Positions 1-10,875 of a stretch of 64,000 nucleotides of DNA are shown piece by piece (positions within the stretch are counted from its first letter, which is position 1; each line of letters starts with the position of its first letter). Source of the stretch: Harmothoe impar. Lineage: Eukaryota > Annelida > Polychaeta > Phyllodocida > Polynoidae. Under the pieces are notes generated by a model. That model saw nothing but the letters and a program-made list of their open reading frames with translations, was not told where the DNA came from and searched no databases. The translations under genes were made by a program, and so were the position numbers. The stretch is from contig OX381705.1 of NCBI GenBank assembly GCA_947462335.1, positions 32,883,570-32,947,569 of the forward strand, given 5' to 3'.

Positions 1-3000
1 TTAAGCAATAATATTATAGGCTACATCAATTGTGGCAGTGCCCTGAGAGAGGGAGGGAGGTGTGGACAAGCTCTGTAAACAAGCTGTTGTCCACATCTGA
101 ACATCGCATACTGAAACACAGCTCAACCCACGTCCATGAACAGTAGAACCACATCAGAGAAAAGTCAGAGCAACTGTATCTCCATGGGGTATCCACATGG
201 GATATCTACATGGGGTATCTATCAGGATGGGCAACATAGGTTATCCACATTGGGTTCTTGCAGCTACTGACCGTGGTGTCTTGTGTTTAGGCCCACAAGG
301 GCCATGCCATTGAAGCGATTCAAATCAAACATACTCATATCACGTTTGGTATGCAACTTATCCTTGTTGGTTACCTTAATTGCCCTGCAGATAGCTAACC
401 TAACCAAATGATGTGTACCTTTCCCCGTCCAAACACAACCTTGCCCAATTAGATAAAATGTGATTACTGAGTAGTTTGCCATATGGTTTGAGTGTACCGC
501 GCACGTTTTGTTTTAGCGCACTGTAGAAAAGGGTATTAAAATTCAATTTTTCAAACATTTTTATATTTTAACTGAGCGCAGACTGCGTGTATTAGCGCGG
601 GGTAAGGCAGGGGTCGAAATATATAGGCACATGTAAAACATGCCATTATGGTATTTCCAACCAGGGGTATGTTTCTGCAATTAGAATCAACAATCATTTA
701 TTGTTACTGAAATAATCATATATTCAATCAACAATTTCAATTTCAGCAAAATTTACTTCTTTTTTAATCCAAATCAATAACAATTAATCAATTAAATCAC
801 CTTGACCTGAGTCAATTGTGATGTAAAACACACTTTTAATCTTTCTTGAGGCACGATCCCCACTGCATTTTGTAATTTCACGATTCAGACACTTATACTC
901 CAATTACAATTTAACATAAACTTGCAGATGACACAAAATACTTCAGCTCATAAAAATGTAGGAATCATGAGAATCTGCCCTTTTAAAATGTCTTTTCCTC
1001 GCAGTAAAGTCAAATAAAGTATATATCTTTGGGTATTATATTAGCAACCGCTTATCCATTGTGCAAATAGCAGCACGGTCATATTTCAGTATTTTTCATA
1101 AAGAGTTAATATAGCCGAGTAAGGTCAGTTTTCTGAATTTTGTTTCTCCCCTAGAGCGATATGAAAAAGTCCATGTGTATCAAACTGGGTGTCACAGGTT
1201 ATTTGCACATGTAAGTGCTCCTTTCGATGGCTATAAAAAATGCATAATATACATTTAACTGCGCTTGAATTTATCATCCATAGAAAGACAGTAGCTCAGG
1301 ACTACCACGTGTTGTATTCTGCTCTTCCATTGTGGTCTCGTTTTTGCCATTGGTATTTACGTGAATCTTCCTCCTCATCAATATAGCACCAGGGGATTGC
1401 CTATTATCAATTACGGACACGTTGCATGATCTATCTGGATGGTGGGAATCATTAGTTACGCACTGACGTGGTTAATCACTGTAATTACAACTGTTATCCA
1501 TCACTTTGCATTTCTGTCATATCTCCCATGGTGCTTGTTAGTTTTCCGTGTGGTCCCTGGCAACAGAACATTGACTGCTTTCTCATGGTAAATCTCTATA
1601 TTTCACCTGTTTGAGGCATAATTATATCTATGTTACGGCGATGTATATCTATGTAATATTGTAGTGTCATCATTCTGGGGTTGACGAAAATTGGAGGGAA
1701 ACGTAAGTCATGATTATGGGTATCCAATTGTTCAAAACATCCAAGGAAAGCTTTGCTTTAAAATGAGATGAAAAGTTTAAGTTAAAAGAGATACATGTTC
1801 CATGGGTGACAGACATAGGGAATAAAGCTTTGGTCAGGTGCCTTCAGAAGTGGGAGCTAGATTTATGTATTGCGCTCCAAGGGTGTACTGTTCCCATCTA
1901 TCTCCTTCATCTGACGGAGCCCCATAAGCCTCGCCCATTGAGACACATATTCCCCAGGGGAATAGAGCATCCTTGCCACAACAATGTATAGTTAGGGAAC
2001 GTAGGACATCCTTCTTCTATGTCTTCCCCTTAGGTTACTATTTAAATAGTATGGCTCAAGATACCGGTAGTACACTTGCGTCCTCGGATGTTAAATTCCA
2101 ATATAAACGCCCGGGCTTATCTCATGTTAATTTGTGTTCCTCAAATAAAATCTCCCAAGATGGATTCCCAAAAAGGGTGACTGTGACGAGTGCATTGTTC
2201 ATGGAACACTGGGGTGATAACACCAAGCACCGGCCAGAGGAGGGGGTGTCATCCTAATTATTTCAACTAATTAATATCTTTCAGTGCCATTGTTGGTTGG
2301 CGTCCAGACACAATGGCTGTCCGCAGGGGAAACTAATACTGCTCTGAAAAATGCACAGGCGCTACTGTTTCAAAACCGTGACCAAATCTGCAGCCCCCCC
2401 CCCCCTCCACACCCTACCCTTGCCCAACCAGGAAAGAAGCCCATGACAAACAGATGTCACTAAGCACCTTTGTTGATTTTACAATTCTCAGGCTGGCATG
2501 AACGACTAACATCGTATAAACTGCTTTTCATTTTTCCTATCAAACATTAAAAGTATCCCATCTTTCATGCAAAGGTGCATGTCTGCCCTCAATGGCGGAA
2601 AGGCAAAACGACAATGTACAAAATGTTCAGTATGTACCGTGTAGACATACATTTATGAAGCCAATGGACACACAACTACAAAGCTGTCAGGACCCTGAGG
2701 CAGGGGCACATAATATATGGACGTCAGTATGTATCAAAGGCGTATGTGCCCATTGATCAAAAGCATGCGGCCTTTCTGCACTTAATGTGAAGGTGGCTTC
2801 TACTCTGGGTACCCCCTTGTTTCATGTTCCTGGTGTCAACAGGAAGTAGGGGAGCAGCTCTGGACCAACTCCTCCCGCCCGACACAAAACTACCACCAGA
2901 GAGGAACGACCTCTTGCCTCCAACCAGAAATCCGACCTAATTTTTCTCCCCTGTGAAAACTAGGGAATGATGAGAGGAGGCCGGCGATTCACCGACTAAT

Positions 3001-3039
3001 TACGTATTCTATTGCTTACAAGCAGCGCAGAGCGCGGGC
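1..3039. other. AT-rich non-coding stretch, no gene supported
   Basis: Only short open frames without splice-site support or recognisable domains are present. A run of C residues lies near 2394-2405. Upstream exons of the HINT3-like gene at 3756 could lie here or left of the window, but I searched for the HIT-family N-terminal pattern (FC.I and PKKH-like) and did not find it. Confidence 0.5.
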
Positions 3040-3171
3040 CCTACGTTTTAGGGTTATTCTTTACAGACGCCATCGGGCTCGGGCGGTGATTGGCTCTTTT
3101 TGCGCACGCGTATTTGTCTGCCGAGTTGCTCGGCCTCCTTGGGCGGCGATCGCTCACCTCTGGGGGCGGTG

Positions 3172-3300
3172 ATGATGGCTGCTCCTGGTGCTGGCAGGCC
3201 TGTCCCTGGAGAGCCACCTGGAGGAGGCTTGTCGGCGCCCGTCAGGCCATATACCTCTGTCTGTCTATGCCTTGTCTTATCAGCCTTATTAGGAATTACA
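3172..3300 (+). CDS. Candidate first exon with a hydrophobic segment, unrecognised
   Basis: The stretch around 3040-3250 is CpG- and GC-rich compared with its surroundings. Inside it, tandem ATGs at 3172 and 3175 open a frame of 43 codons that ends exactly before GTAAAT at 3301, a possible donor. The peptide is Gly/Pro-rich for about 25 residues and then has a hydrophobic run (YTSVCLCLVLSALLGIT) that could be a signal anchor. The frame is also open upstream of the ATG. I do not recognise the product and no second exon in phase was found, so it may equally be chance coding in a CpG-rich promoter or island. It is not obviously part of the HINT3-like gene that follows. Confidence 0.25.
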
Positions 3301-3755
3301 GTAAATCTATAATGCATACCTATGCCATGCATCATAGCAGATGATGTTTTGCCATGTTTCTGGGATGTTTTCTTGCATTGTGTATACATGTACGTACGTA
3401 CATATAGGCCTAATGTGTGAGACAAAGGCTATCAATGAATCCGAGGTTTGAACCAAACGCATATTTAGGGACAGGGAAGTAGAATACACATAAATGGTTT
3501 ATTGTATACATGCAGGGAAATCGTGTCAGTTCTGGATACCGTAGTTTCGTATATTGAAACCTACTGAACCCTGTATAAAAACATACATTCATTTTTGATC
3601 ATCATTTCTCTTGGCTCCAGGGTCTAGCTGAATTTGAGGATGAATAATTGAATCTCATGTCCTCTTGTCACACCTCCCTGTTACTGTTGCTGCTTGTGTT
3701 GTCTTTCCTCTTTGTATTCCGGTGTTGTTTGATATAAGAGTATGGTTTGTTGTAG

Positions 3756-3888
3756 GCTGGGCTTCCACTGGCCTCCGTTTTGTAGTGTATACCACCTCCA
3801 CCTGCATGTCATCAGCCCTTACAGAAGGATCAAGTTCAGGTTCAAGGCTTTCGGCAAATATAACCCCTCTTTCAAGTGGTTTAAATCT
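3756..3888 (+). CDS. HINT3: HINT3-like histidine-triad exon (internal exon)
   Basis: An acceptor (TTGTTGTAG) precedes 3756 and a strong donor GTGAGTAT follows at 3889. Read with one carried-over base, the 133-nt exon encodes 44 residues containing GFHWPPFCS and then HLHLHVI. The latter is the HIT active-site triad H-x-H-x-H-x-x. The F-H-x-P-P-F-C-S block directly before the triad is what I know from HINT3 proteins, adenosine 5'-monophosphoramidate hydrolases of the HIT superfamily. The exon borders, from just before GFH to a W-F-x-S end, also resemble the vertebrate HINT3 exon. The exon ends in phase 0. All three triad histidines are present, so nothing here looks broken. The upstream exons encoding the rest of the HIT fold were not found in the window, which implies a long intron or a start left of base 1. 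Confidence 0.8.
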
Positions 3889-4293
3889 GTGAGTATTCCT
3901 TTATTGTTATAGGCCCACTATTCTCTCTCTCTATATATGCAATATTTCTGATGGGACATAAATAAAATGAAATCGCACCGCAGCCATTGCCAGAAACAAG
4001 CAAACCAACATGTTAAATCTCAGTTGCCTCATACATAGGGGGGGGGGGGGGGGTTACTAAGAAACATCAGTCATCTAGCGGGGATCTAGGCAATGCTATC
4101 ATGTAACGTTGGGGGGGGGGGGGTAGAGGTGACCATGCAGACCTGAGGGAAAATGAAGTAGCATTAAAATTGATAATTTTATCAGTAGTACCACAACATG
4201 ACCCTCTCCATATCCCATCGAATTTCCATCTCAAATTGAAATCATCTTACGTAAAGTACCCATCCTTACCTAGTTATTTCGTTATTGACTCAG

Positions 4294-4500
4294 GTTTACC
4301 CTGAGTCTTGTGCGACGGGTAGCGATGGGCTCCTCGGCGAAAAAATTAAAACTTCAATAATTCATACATTTCTATCGTTGTACGCTTCATTTTGCTTTCC
4401 ATATATGCATAACAACATAGAGCAACTGTTCCCTGGCGCAATAGTTCCTATATTGACGCTAAGTGCGCTAAAAACACAAAATAATTTTTTTCTAAAATAG
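4294..4500 (+). CDS. Possible terminal exon of the HINT3-like gene
   Basis: A plausible acceptor (TTATTGACTCAG) ends at 4293 and the following frame is phase 0, matching the end of the exon at 3756-3888. Its first part reads ...CATGSDGLLGEKIKTS..., loosely like the short C-terminal helix (x-A-D-x-L-I-E-K-L-x-T) of HINT3. The frame stays open to a TAG at 4498-4500, about 45 residues longer than a HINT3 C-terminus needs, which argues against it. The intervening intron (3889-4293) contains poly-G runs at 4038-4053 and 4111-4123. Transcript evidence would be needed to accept this exon. Confidence 0.3.
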   Translation, partial: VYPESCATGSDGLLGEKIKTSIIHTFLSLYASFCFPYMHNNIEQLFPGAIVPILTLSALKTQNNFFLK

Positions 4501-5750
4501 GGTGGTAATTTGCTTCACTATAGAAGTCTATGGGAGACTGTAGACAACCCTTGACATTGAACGATTACATATTGAACAGCTCAGTGCTAAGTCAATGGGA
4601 CAGATCTCGGCAGCCGACCAAGCGGGATGAGACGCTTTTTTTCAGCAAGCCTCTACTGGATCCGATGGTAATTTAACACAGGGAGGTCACTACTGTATTC
4701 AAATGTACACCAACAACAGTGTTTGAATGCGGTCTGTTTTCTTCCTTCTACATGTCCTGTGTTCTCGTGTTTCACATGTCAATTTGAGATAACATCGTAC
4801 AGTGATATAGCACTTTGATATAACTTATATCAGTGTACATATATCCAAAAACAGTTTTCATCGAAAGCAGAATCTCGTACAAAAAAAAGCAGGAGTGCCC
4901 CCCCCGAGCGCGAAAACGCTTCGCGGAGAAGCATCTCGATCAGAACGAGGCTACTGCATAAATTACCCGGCTCAGGCTTCAGTACAAGGCACACAAAGGA
5001 AGCCACTTTTGGCCAGGAAGAATCTCACCTGAATTTATCCATATAGAATACTTCATCTTTCTCTCAACATAGCACACGGAATACGTGTATCTCACACGTT
5101 GTATCAGAGTACAGCTTTGCACGAAATAAGCCGAAATAAACATTCAAACTGCGTCAAACAAACGCAGGAGATCCCGACATTTTGTCACTCGCTGAAAGTA
5201 ACATGGAATGGATGCCCGATCCGACTGAAAAGTGTCACGATCGAGATCGCCCTTCCACTTCAGCCAATACTAAATTGTCCTGTGTTTCATCATATTACAA
5301 CTGTGTCGTAGCATAGTGTAACATACCACCGAACGTACCACAGAATTGTGTATTGCAGTGCCATTTCGTCTGTGTTTACGGTACTACAGTATTTCCCAAA
5401 GCAGATGACATCCTATCTCACATAGTAGGCCCAACATACACTGCACTATATTAGATACCGGAATGGTAATTTAATAGATATGTTACTGTCCACTCCTGTT
5501 CAATACATAACAAATATTTTCAGAACAAAAAAGACAACCCTGTACTAGTATATAGCTCAGACCCTACTATGCACTGTTCCCTGTTATATAATATAACAGG
5601 GACATGTAGTACACCTACAAGTTGCTTGAAACTGTTTCCTGCAATTCCACACAGGTTTATCATACAAAGGAAAAAAGAAAAAACCTGTAACCTCAAGGCC
5701 CTCCCCTCCCCCGGCCCTCTAACTATGCCACTGCCCTTGTTAGTTGCGGC
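4501..5750. other. Non-coding stretch, no gene supported
   Basis: Short open frames only. No domain, convincing splice pair or repeat family was recognised here. Confidence 0.5.
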
Positions 5751-5897
5751 CCAATCAGGAGAGCGGGAAAAAGCACTGCACTCCCCTCTGGTGGTGTCTA
5801 CTGATGCTACTTCGTTGCAACTGGTCACGTTTTGTAACTTTTGTTCACTTTCCCACCGGGGACTTATATCCGGTTTTCATCGCAACGTTCCGAGCGT
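5751..5897 (+). promoter_or_regulatory. Candidate core promoter of the four-exon small gene
   Basis: A CCAAT box (5751-5755) is followed about 110 bp later by a TATA-like TTATAT (5864-5869). A transcription start near 5895-5900 would give a short 5'UTR exon that ends at a good donor (GTGAGTAT at 5943). The next acceptor in the same direction is TTTCACATAG ending at 6939, directly before the ATG at 6947. Spacing and order fit a classical promoter; the transcription start itself is inferred. Confidence 0.45.
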
Positions 5898-5942
5898 CTA
5901 GTCATCATTCCGAACTTGTGTGGACTTTGAACATCATAATTG
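5898..5942 (+). other. Candidate 5'UTR exon of the small gene
   Basis: The start is inferred from the TATA-like box at 5864; the 3' border is set by the donor G|GTGAGTAT at 5943. It would splice to the exon beginning at 6940. No ATG-initiated frame of note is contained in it. Confidence 0.4.
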
Positions 5943-6139
5943 GTGAGTATTTGACTATCGGACACGTCTACTTGAGCTTACCCAACCTGTCTATATGGCG
6001 GAACTAGGGACGAAGTACTCACGTCCAACACTTCAGAACCCTTAACTATTTTTTTTTTATAACAGAGTATGAACAGAAAGTATAAGCCTGCACTATAAAT
6101 TGCCGCCAGACTTCCGTATTCCTACTAAGTGTAACCCTC

Positions 6140-6670
6140 TAGTCCCGAGTGTTCATTTGTTAGTAACGAAGATGGGGGGGGTGTAAAAAACTTCAGACCC
6201 CTCCTGAGGGGGGGGGGGCAAATAAATGTCTGACCCCCCTTTGCAGCCAATAGCGCGTTACTATAGTTCAAAGAGGGGGGGGGGGATCTTTCTCCACCAT
6301 TTCGTGAGGGGGGCACTCTCGAGGTGGGGGGGGCTTTAAAAATGTCCCCCCCCTCAACACGAAATCACACCCCCCCCCCGCCCCGGCAATTGATATATTA
6401 AATTATAAATGAGGAGCACTGGAGAAGTATATGCTAGATGAAGAAGATGGGGCCGTGCATGCATTGAATATGTAGCGTTCCCGTCGTAGACCATCTACTC
6501 CTTATAAATGATGTAACATGGAATAACAGGCAGTCCCACCCTCGCCATAAACAGCTACTGTTAAAAAGTAGTGATTTACTTAATCATTATTCATCAACAA
6601 CACTTATTTTTCCCCCCTTTTGGGCGGGGGGGGGGGCGGTCACGCAAAAAAATGCACCAACCACCCCCCG
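6140..6670. repeat. Region of G/C homopolymer tracts
   Basis: Many runs of 7-13 G or C occur at about 6174-6181, 6208-6217, 6277-6286, 6326-6333, 6368-6378 and 6624-6636, mixed with ACCCCCC-type pieces. It looks like a decayed low-complexity or foldback remnant within the first intron of the small gene. Such runs are slippage-prone and exact lengths may be unreliable. Confidence 0.6.
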
Positions 6671-6946
6671 TTGTCATTATCACTCCCTACAATAGAAGTA
6701 ATACATGTAGTAGGCCTACTAGTGGTCGATACATTGGGGGAGCCACGCTTTTATTTGACATTTAACTCTCTAAAATGATGGGATATTGGGGTGATGCATT
6801 TTTCAAACACAAATGATCACTTTTTGTGAAGTTTTGACAAAGAACAAAATTTACATTTCTGAAATTTCCATGCAGCCCATACAAAGGCATGCGGCAGCAT
6901 ACTTGTTGTTAATCGTTATCCGGTATATATTTCACATAGATTCAAT

Positions 6947-7045
6947 ATGGATACCCGCCCTACATCGCCCCAACCAGAAGCAGCCGCTCCCCAGGAGACC
7001 ATTTCAGAGGAACAGTGGGCGGGCCTCTCACAGGAGGCAAAACAG
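6947..7045 (+). CDS. Small unrecognised gene, coding exon 1
   Basis: The acceptor TTTCACATAG ends at 6939 and the ATG at 6947 has G at +4. The exon encodes 33 residues, rich in Pro, Gln, Glu and Ala and ending ...EEQWAGLSQEAKQ, and finishes before GTGAGA at 7046. Together with the exons at 7490, 8506 and 8807 it gives a 106-residue, strongly hydrophilic and probably helical protein with several Trp, His and Arg residues, no signal peptide and no membrane segment. Every intron is phase 0 and every exon is flanked by AG and GT. That is the main argument that this is a real gene, since four chance exons would rarely stay in one frame. I do not recognise the family. Gene orientation and promoter fit the elements at 5751-5942. 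Confidence 0.6.
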
Positions 7046-7489
7046 GTGAGAATCAACACTTGCTGTAATACTGATAATGTTTTTAATAAGTTGACAGCTT
7101 ATTACCAAATTGTCACCCACTGATGTTGAGGGATGAATAAAAATTTTAATGCCTAGGTACAACAGCACTGAAGGGGTATGCGACTGGATTTTATGCAGTT
7201 CAGTTATCAGTGGGCTGAAGCTTGCAAGGTATAATGCACTGTGTATTACTTGAATATGATTTTCAATCCATTTTCCAATGTCTGTATCATTGAAACTTGT
7301 CAAATTCTACTTCCTCAGTCCCAATACACGTAAATAACATCCTCAGAGCAAAAAAATACCAGTCCACTGTAATTTATATCAAATGTCCAAACATGGCTGC
7401 AATATAAATCAGGCCCTACATGGTGTTGAGAATACTCAACTTCCGCCCCTACATGGGTGTAGAGTTATTGTATATCTGTTTCATTGCAG

Positions 7490-7546
7490 AAATGGCGTAT
7501 GAAACAACTAACAGAGCACTATACTAAGCTGGTGGAATTCCACAGT
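7490..7546 (+). CDS. Small unrecognised gene, coding exon 2
   Basis: The acceptor CATTGCAG ends at 7489 and the donor GTGAGTAT begins at 7547. Nineteen codons, phase 0 on both sides, read KWRMKQLTEHYTKLVEFHS: basic and amphipathic, likely part of one helix with the end of exon 1. Confidence 0.6.
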
Positions 7547-7781
7547 GTGAGTATATTTTTTTTGTACTCGTAAAATTTATTAACACCTGGACCAGCAATT
7601 TATTCACATAATCAGGGGTACACTCCAAATATTTTAGCCATATGCCAGTAATTCAACATGGGGATTCATTAGACACTGGCTAATTTAAAACAGGGATGTA
7701 AATCTTCAACATTTATCAGGAATTTTATGGGAAAAATGTGAAACTATCGTAAAAATATCATGAGACTGCCCAAAATTGCAC

Positions 7782-7925
7782 CCCTGCCAGCCAGTATAGG
7801 CTGTGGGGCCACTCTCCTCCCCTCGCAGGGCGGTACCCCACCTCGTTACGCCCCTGCTGGGCAGTACAGGGTGTCAGGCCGGTCTCCTCCCATACCAGGG
7901 GTGTTGTCCCACCTCCTTTCCGCCC
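7782..7925 (+). repeat. Two diverged tandem copies of a ~70-bp GC-rich unit
   Basis: Copies beginning CCCTGCCAGCCAGTA (about 7782) and CCCTGCTGGGCAGTA (about 7851) share the order of C-rich blocks, with many substitutions. They lie in the intron between exons 2 and 3 of the small gene. Confidence 0.45.
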
Positions 7926-8505
7926 TTCCTTAATACAGACACCCTCCCGACAAATTCCACATATGTTGTCTCAGTCAGCAATGAATATTCTTTAGTCCCT
8001 AAATAGTTCAAATATAAGATATCTTTCCTTGTCAACACAGCAGGGCGCAATACTGCTCTGCTTCCATATTGCTGCCCAAGTGGTGGTTAACAATAATAGG
8101 ACATCACAGGTCCTTGTATGTCTACTTAATGACAATTTAGGGGTGTATCAAGCTTATTATGCGGGATAATGTAATCAATGTGCGGTTAATATTGATACAA
8201 AATGTTGTGACCATATACAAGAAACCCTTCTTCATGGTATATGTATTTTGAAAATTAAAAAAAAAAAATGTTATGACATACCGGATAGGGCCATGATATT
8301 GCGGTTACTGTTGTAATGGGTGTTTAAACTATATGATTTAATGATGCTATCAATAAAGATGACTGCCATTATATTTGGCTATGCCCGACTTACATCCCAG
8401 AATAAAATTTGAGTGACCTTGTCAGAGGATTCCATGGTAATGTAAATTTGGACATAACTTCCAAATTTTTTTCTTTTGAAGAAAATTTACTTCTTTTTCT
8501 TACAG

Positions 8506-8574
8506 CAAAGGGCAGCGCTACACGAGGCATGGGCTGCGGGAGGGGGTGACCCCCACTCACTGGCGCATCATGAG
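8506..8574 (+). CDS. Small unrecognised gene, coding exon 3
   Basis: A long pyrimidine tract and TTACAG end at 8505; the donor GTATTT follows at 8575. Twenty-three codons, phase 0 on both sides, encode a segment with a GGG turn and an HH pair (QRAALHEAW...LAHHE). Confidence 0.55.
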
Positions 8575-8806
8575 GTATTTTTCCTTCCTATATCATTTAT
8601 CATATTTGTAAATACTCATATGTTGAATATTGGTTGACAGCCTGACCCTTACAGGCACCAAAAGGTACACTTCACAAGCAAAGTAAAACACACTACACTG
8701 GGATATTAGTTACATACATCACATTATTCTATTGTAAGCTAGTAAAAATGTTCAATAGGAGGAGTACTTGAATTAGTGTCTTATCTTTAAAAATAATTTT
8801 CAACAG

Positions 8807-8902
8807 AGTAGAGCGCTGCATCATCGCCAGTACAGGGAGATCAATCGCGAGCATTTACAAGATGTCACTGAACTCAGCTCGCCGCCTGCTCCTCCGGAGT
8901 GA
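8807..8902 (+). CDS. Small unrecognised gene, last coding exon
   Basis: The acceptor TTTCAACAG ends at 8806. Thirty-one codons then TGA at 8900-8902; the peptide (SRALHHRQYREINREHL...) continues the basic helical character and ends in a short SSPPAPPE tail. No AATAAA lies close downstream, so the 3' end of the transcript is unknown. Confidence 0.55.
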   Translation, partial: SRALHHRQYREINREHLQDVTELSSPPAPPE

Positions 8903-9759
8903 ATAAGAAATGAGTAACGAGTAATGAGTAATTTATGAGCATGTGAATTTCATTACTGAATATATGATGGTGAGATAGTGAATGGATGTTTTTGCTGATG
9001 TAGTCGTATTTTTTGTGCTGGGTTGTGGAAGGGTGGTTATCTCCGGCTATGCCTTCTAAATAGTGTAAGATATCAATGTAACAGAAGGGCTATTTAATAT
9101 CTTTTTAAGAACTACTTAGTGCCTAAAAGGCCGAACATACGTTGTTGAAGTTGACCAGTTGGTGTTGGTTATATATTGCTCTACTGGCATTGGTGGTATG
9201 TCCTGCATCATGTACATTCATCACGGTGAAGCAATTGTTGTAGCTTTTTTCGGTAAGCACATATAGTAACATATACCTGCTAAGGTCGTAACTGTTCACT
9301 CCTTGCCCTATTGCTTAGCGCGGGAGCCATTTCTGTTTTTTTGCACATTGCTGGAAGTTGTTATGTATTCAGGTAGTAGTGATGACTGTGCTACAGTGGG
9401 ATGGGGTGTTACACTGAACAATCACTTACTATAGTTATGAACAGCTGCGTAAATGCAGGGCAATTACAAATATCGATATGAATGTACAAAGCCTGAGGGA
9501 CAAATTGAATAAATTAACCAGGTGTATGGCGTATTTGTTGATAAAATAATTAAAAATATTAAAATTAAGAAATCAACGTGAATACCACTGATGAGAGCTA
9601 ATGTAACGAAGGATTTGCTGACTGATAGACCGGAAATGTTAGTGAATATTGTGAATGTGTCCATACGTGACTGTATTTTCCAACGGTATAGAAGAATGCA
9701 CGTGTTGTACGTTTGCCGAAAGGTGGTGAAGTATGGAAGCTTACCAACTGCACGCCCGT
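8903..9759. other. 3' flank of the small gene and old LINE-like sequence, no gene supported
   Basis: No open frame with support. The part from about 9360 may be the 3' untranslated remnant of an older LINE that ends near 9787. Confidence 0.4.
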
Positions 9760-9790
9760 CAGCCAGATAAACATTTTTTCAAAGCTAATT
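9760..9790 (+). mobile_element. 3' end remnant of a LINE
   Basis: The sequence GATAAACATTTTTTCAAA closely matches the 3' end of the LINE fragment at 10843-10875 (AATAAACATTTTTTCAAA). This suggests a second, nearly erased copy of the same family just upstream, in the same orientation. Confidence 0.45.
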
Positions 9791-9914
9791 CAGGGGGTAA
9801 TACACCGCCAAGTTATGACATGTTGACTCTGTTCTGTCTTTTAAGGATAAGTCTGCAAAAGTCATAAATAATGGCAACCTGAAATAACATAATTTAATAG
9901 GCCTTTGCAAATAC

Positions 9915-10875
9915 ATGGACAAGGATTTGTCCATACTACTTTACAAACAAATGGTTGTTGTCAAGTACAGGGATAATGTTCTACAGAGTAGTACCAATGA
10001 CTTGGTACAGAAAATAGAAACTATTCAGAAGCATTGTTTAAGGGCATGTATAAAGATAAGAGACCGTAAATGTATTTCTACAGTGGCTCTACGTAGAAGA
10101 TGTATGTGTAAGAGTTTGGCAGATAGACCTAAAGAAAATCTGTTATGTTTGATGTATAAGTTTGCCAACAACCCGTATAATGTAGTGGTGCCCGTGAGGG
10201 CATGAAGGGGTAAAGTTAATGTGAAAGTTAAGCTCCAACGCCCGGGGGGTGCTCTGTATGAAAAGGGTCCGCTATGTAGCGGGTTCCAATTATGGAACAA
10301 ACTGGATGGAAGTGTCCAGCGTATTGATTGTCGTGACAAATTTATCAAAGAAGTGAATGAGTGTTTGTTATATGAAAGTTACCCTATTTACTGGGACAAA
10401 GTTGTCGTTGAGTTACTGCGTGATCAGCTAACATGGTTATTCCTATAAGAGGGTTGAGTGACTATGTTATACAGGGTCTCATGTATGGTAAATCAGACAC
10501 AGATGCACATAATGAAGGCTGTATCGTGTGAAATGGCAGTGCTTATACTGGTGATATTCATCGTCTCTTCTCTCTGCTGCGTTGTAAACCCCAGTCTGCA
10601 TGCTGATTGATAAATCTTTGCTCTGTGATCCGTACCCGTCTGACACATTTATCATAGATATGTATACCTGATTGTAAAAATGTTGTATTGTATCGGTTAA
10701 TTGCTAAATGTAAAAATATACTGGATCAATGTTAGGAGGATCAAATCCTGTGTGGAATAGGACATGTATGAAAATAAGTTGTATGTACTTATATATTCAG
10801 TTTTGGCTGTAGTCGAAAGACATTACTAGTTAATGGATTTATGCCAAATAAACATTTTTTCAAACTCAAACTCAA
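9915..10875 (+). pseudogene. 5'-truncated, decayed LINE: reverse-transcriptase C-terminus and 3'UTR
   Basis: One frame runs from 9915 to 10448, interrupted by an in-frame TGA at 10203-10205. It reads like the region after the polymerase domain of CR1-group LINEs: a 'VQKIETIQKHCLRACIK' segment equivalent to the usual LQ-x-x-QNRALR motif, and then an LWN motif (FQLWNKLDG) near the end. The 3' untranslated part ends at about 10875 with AATAAACATTTTTT and a short TCAAAC microsatellite tail, typical of this group. Endonuclease and polymerase motifs are missing, so the copy is 5'-truncated and dead. It is not the same family as the intact LINE at 21547-27505. Confidence 0.65.
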
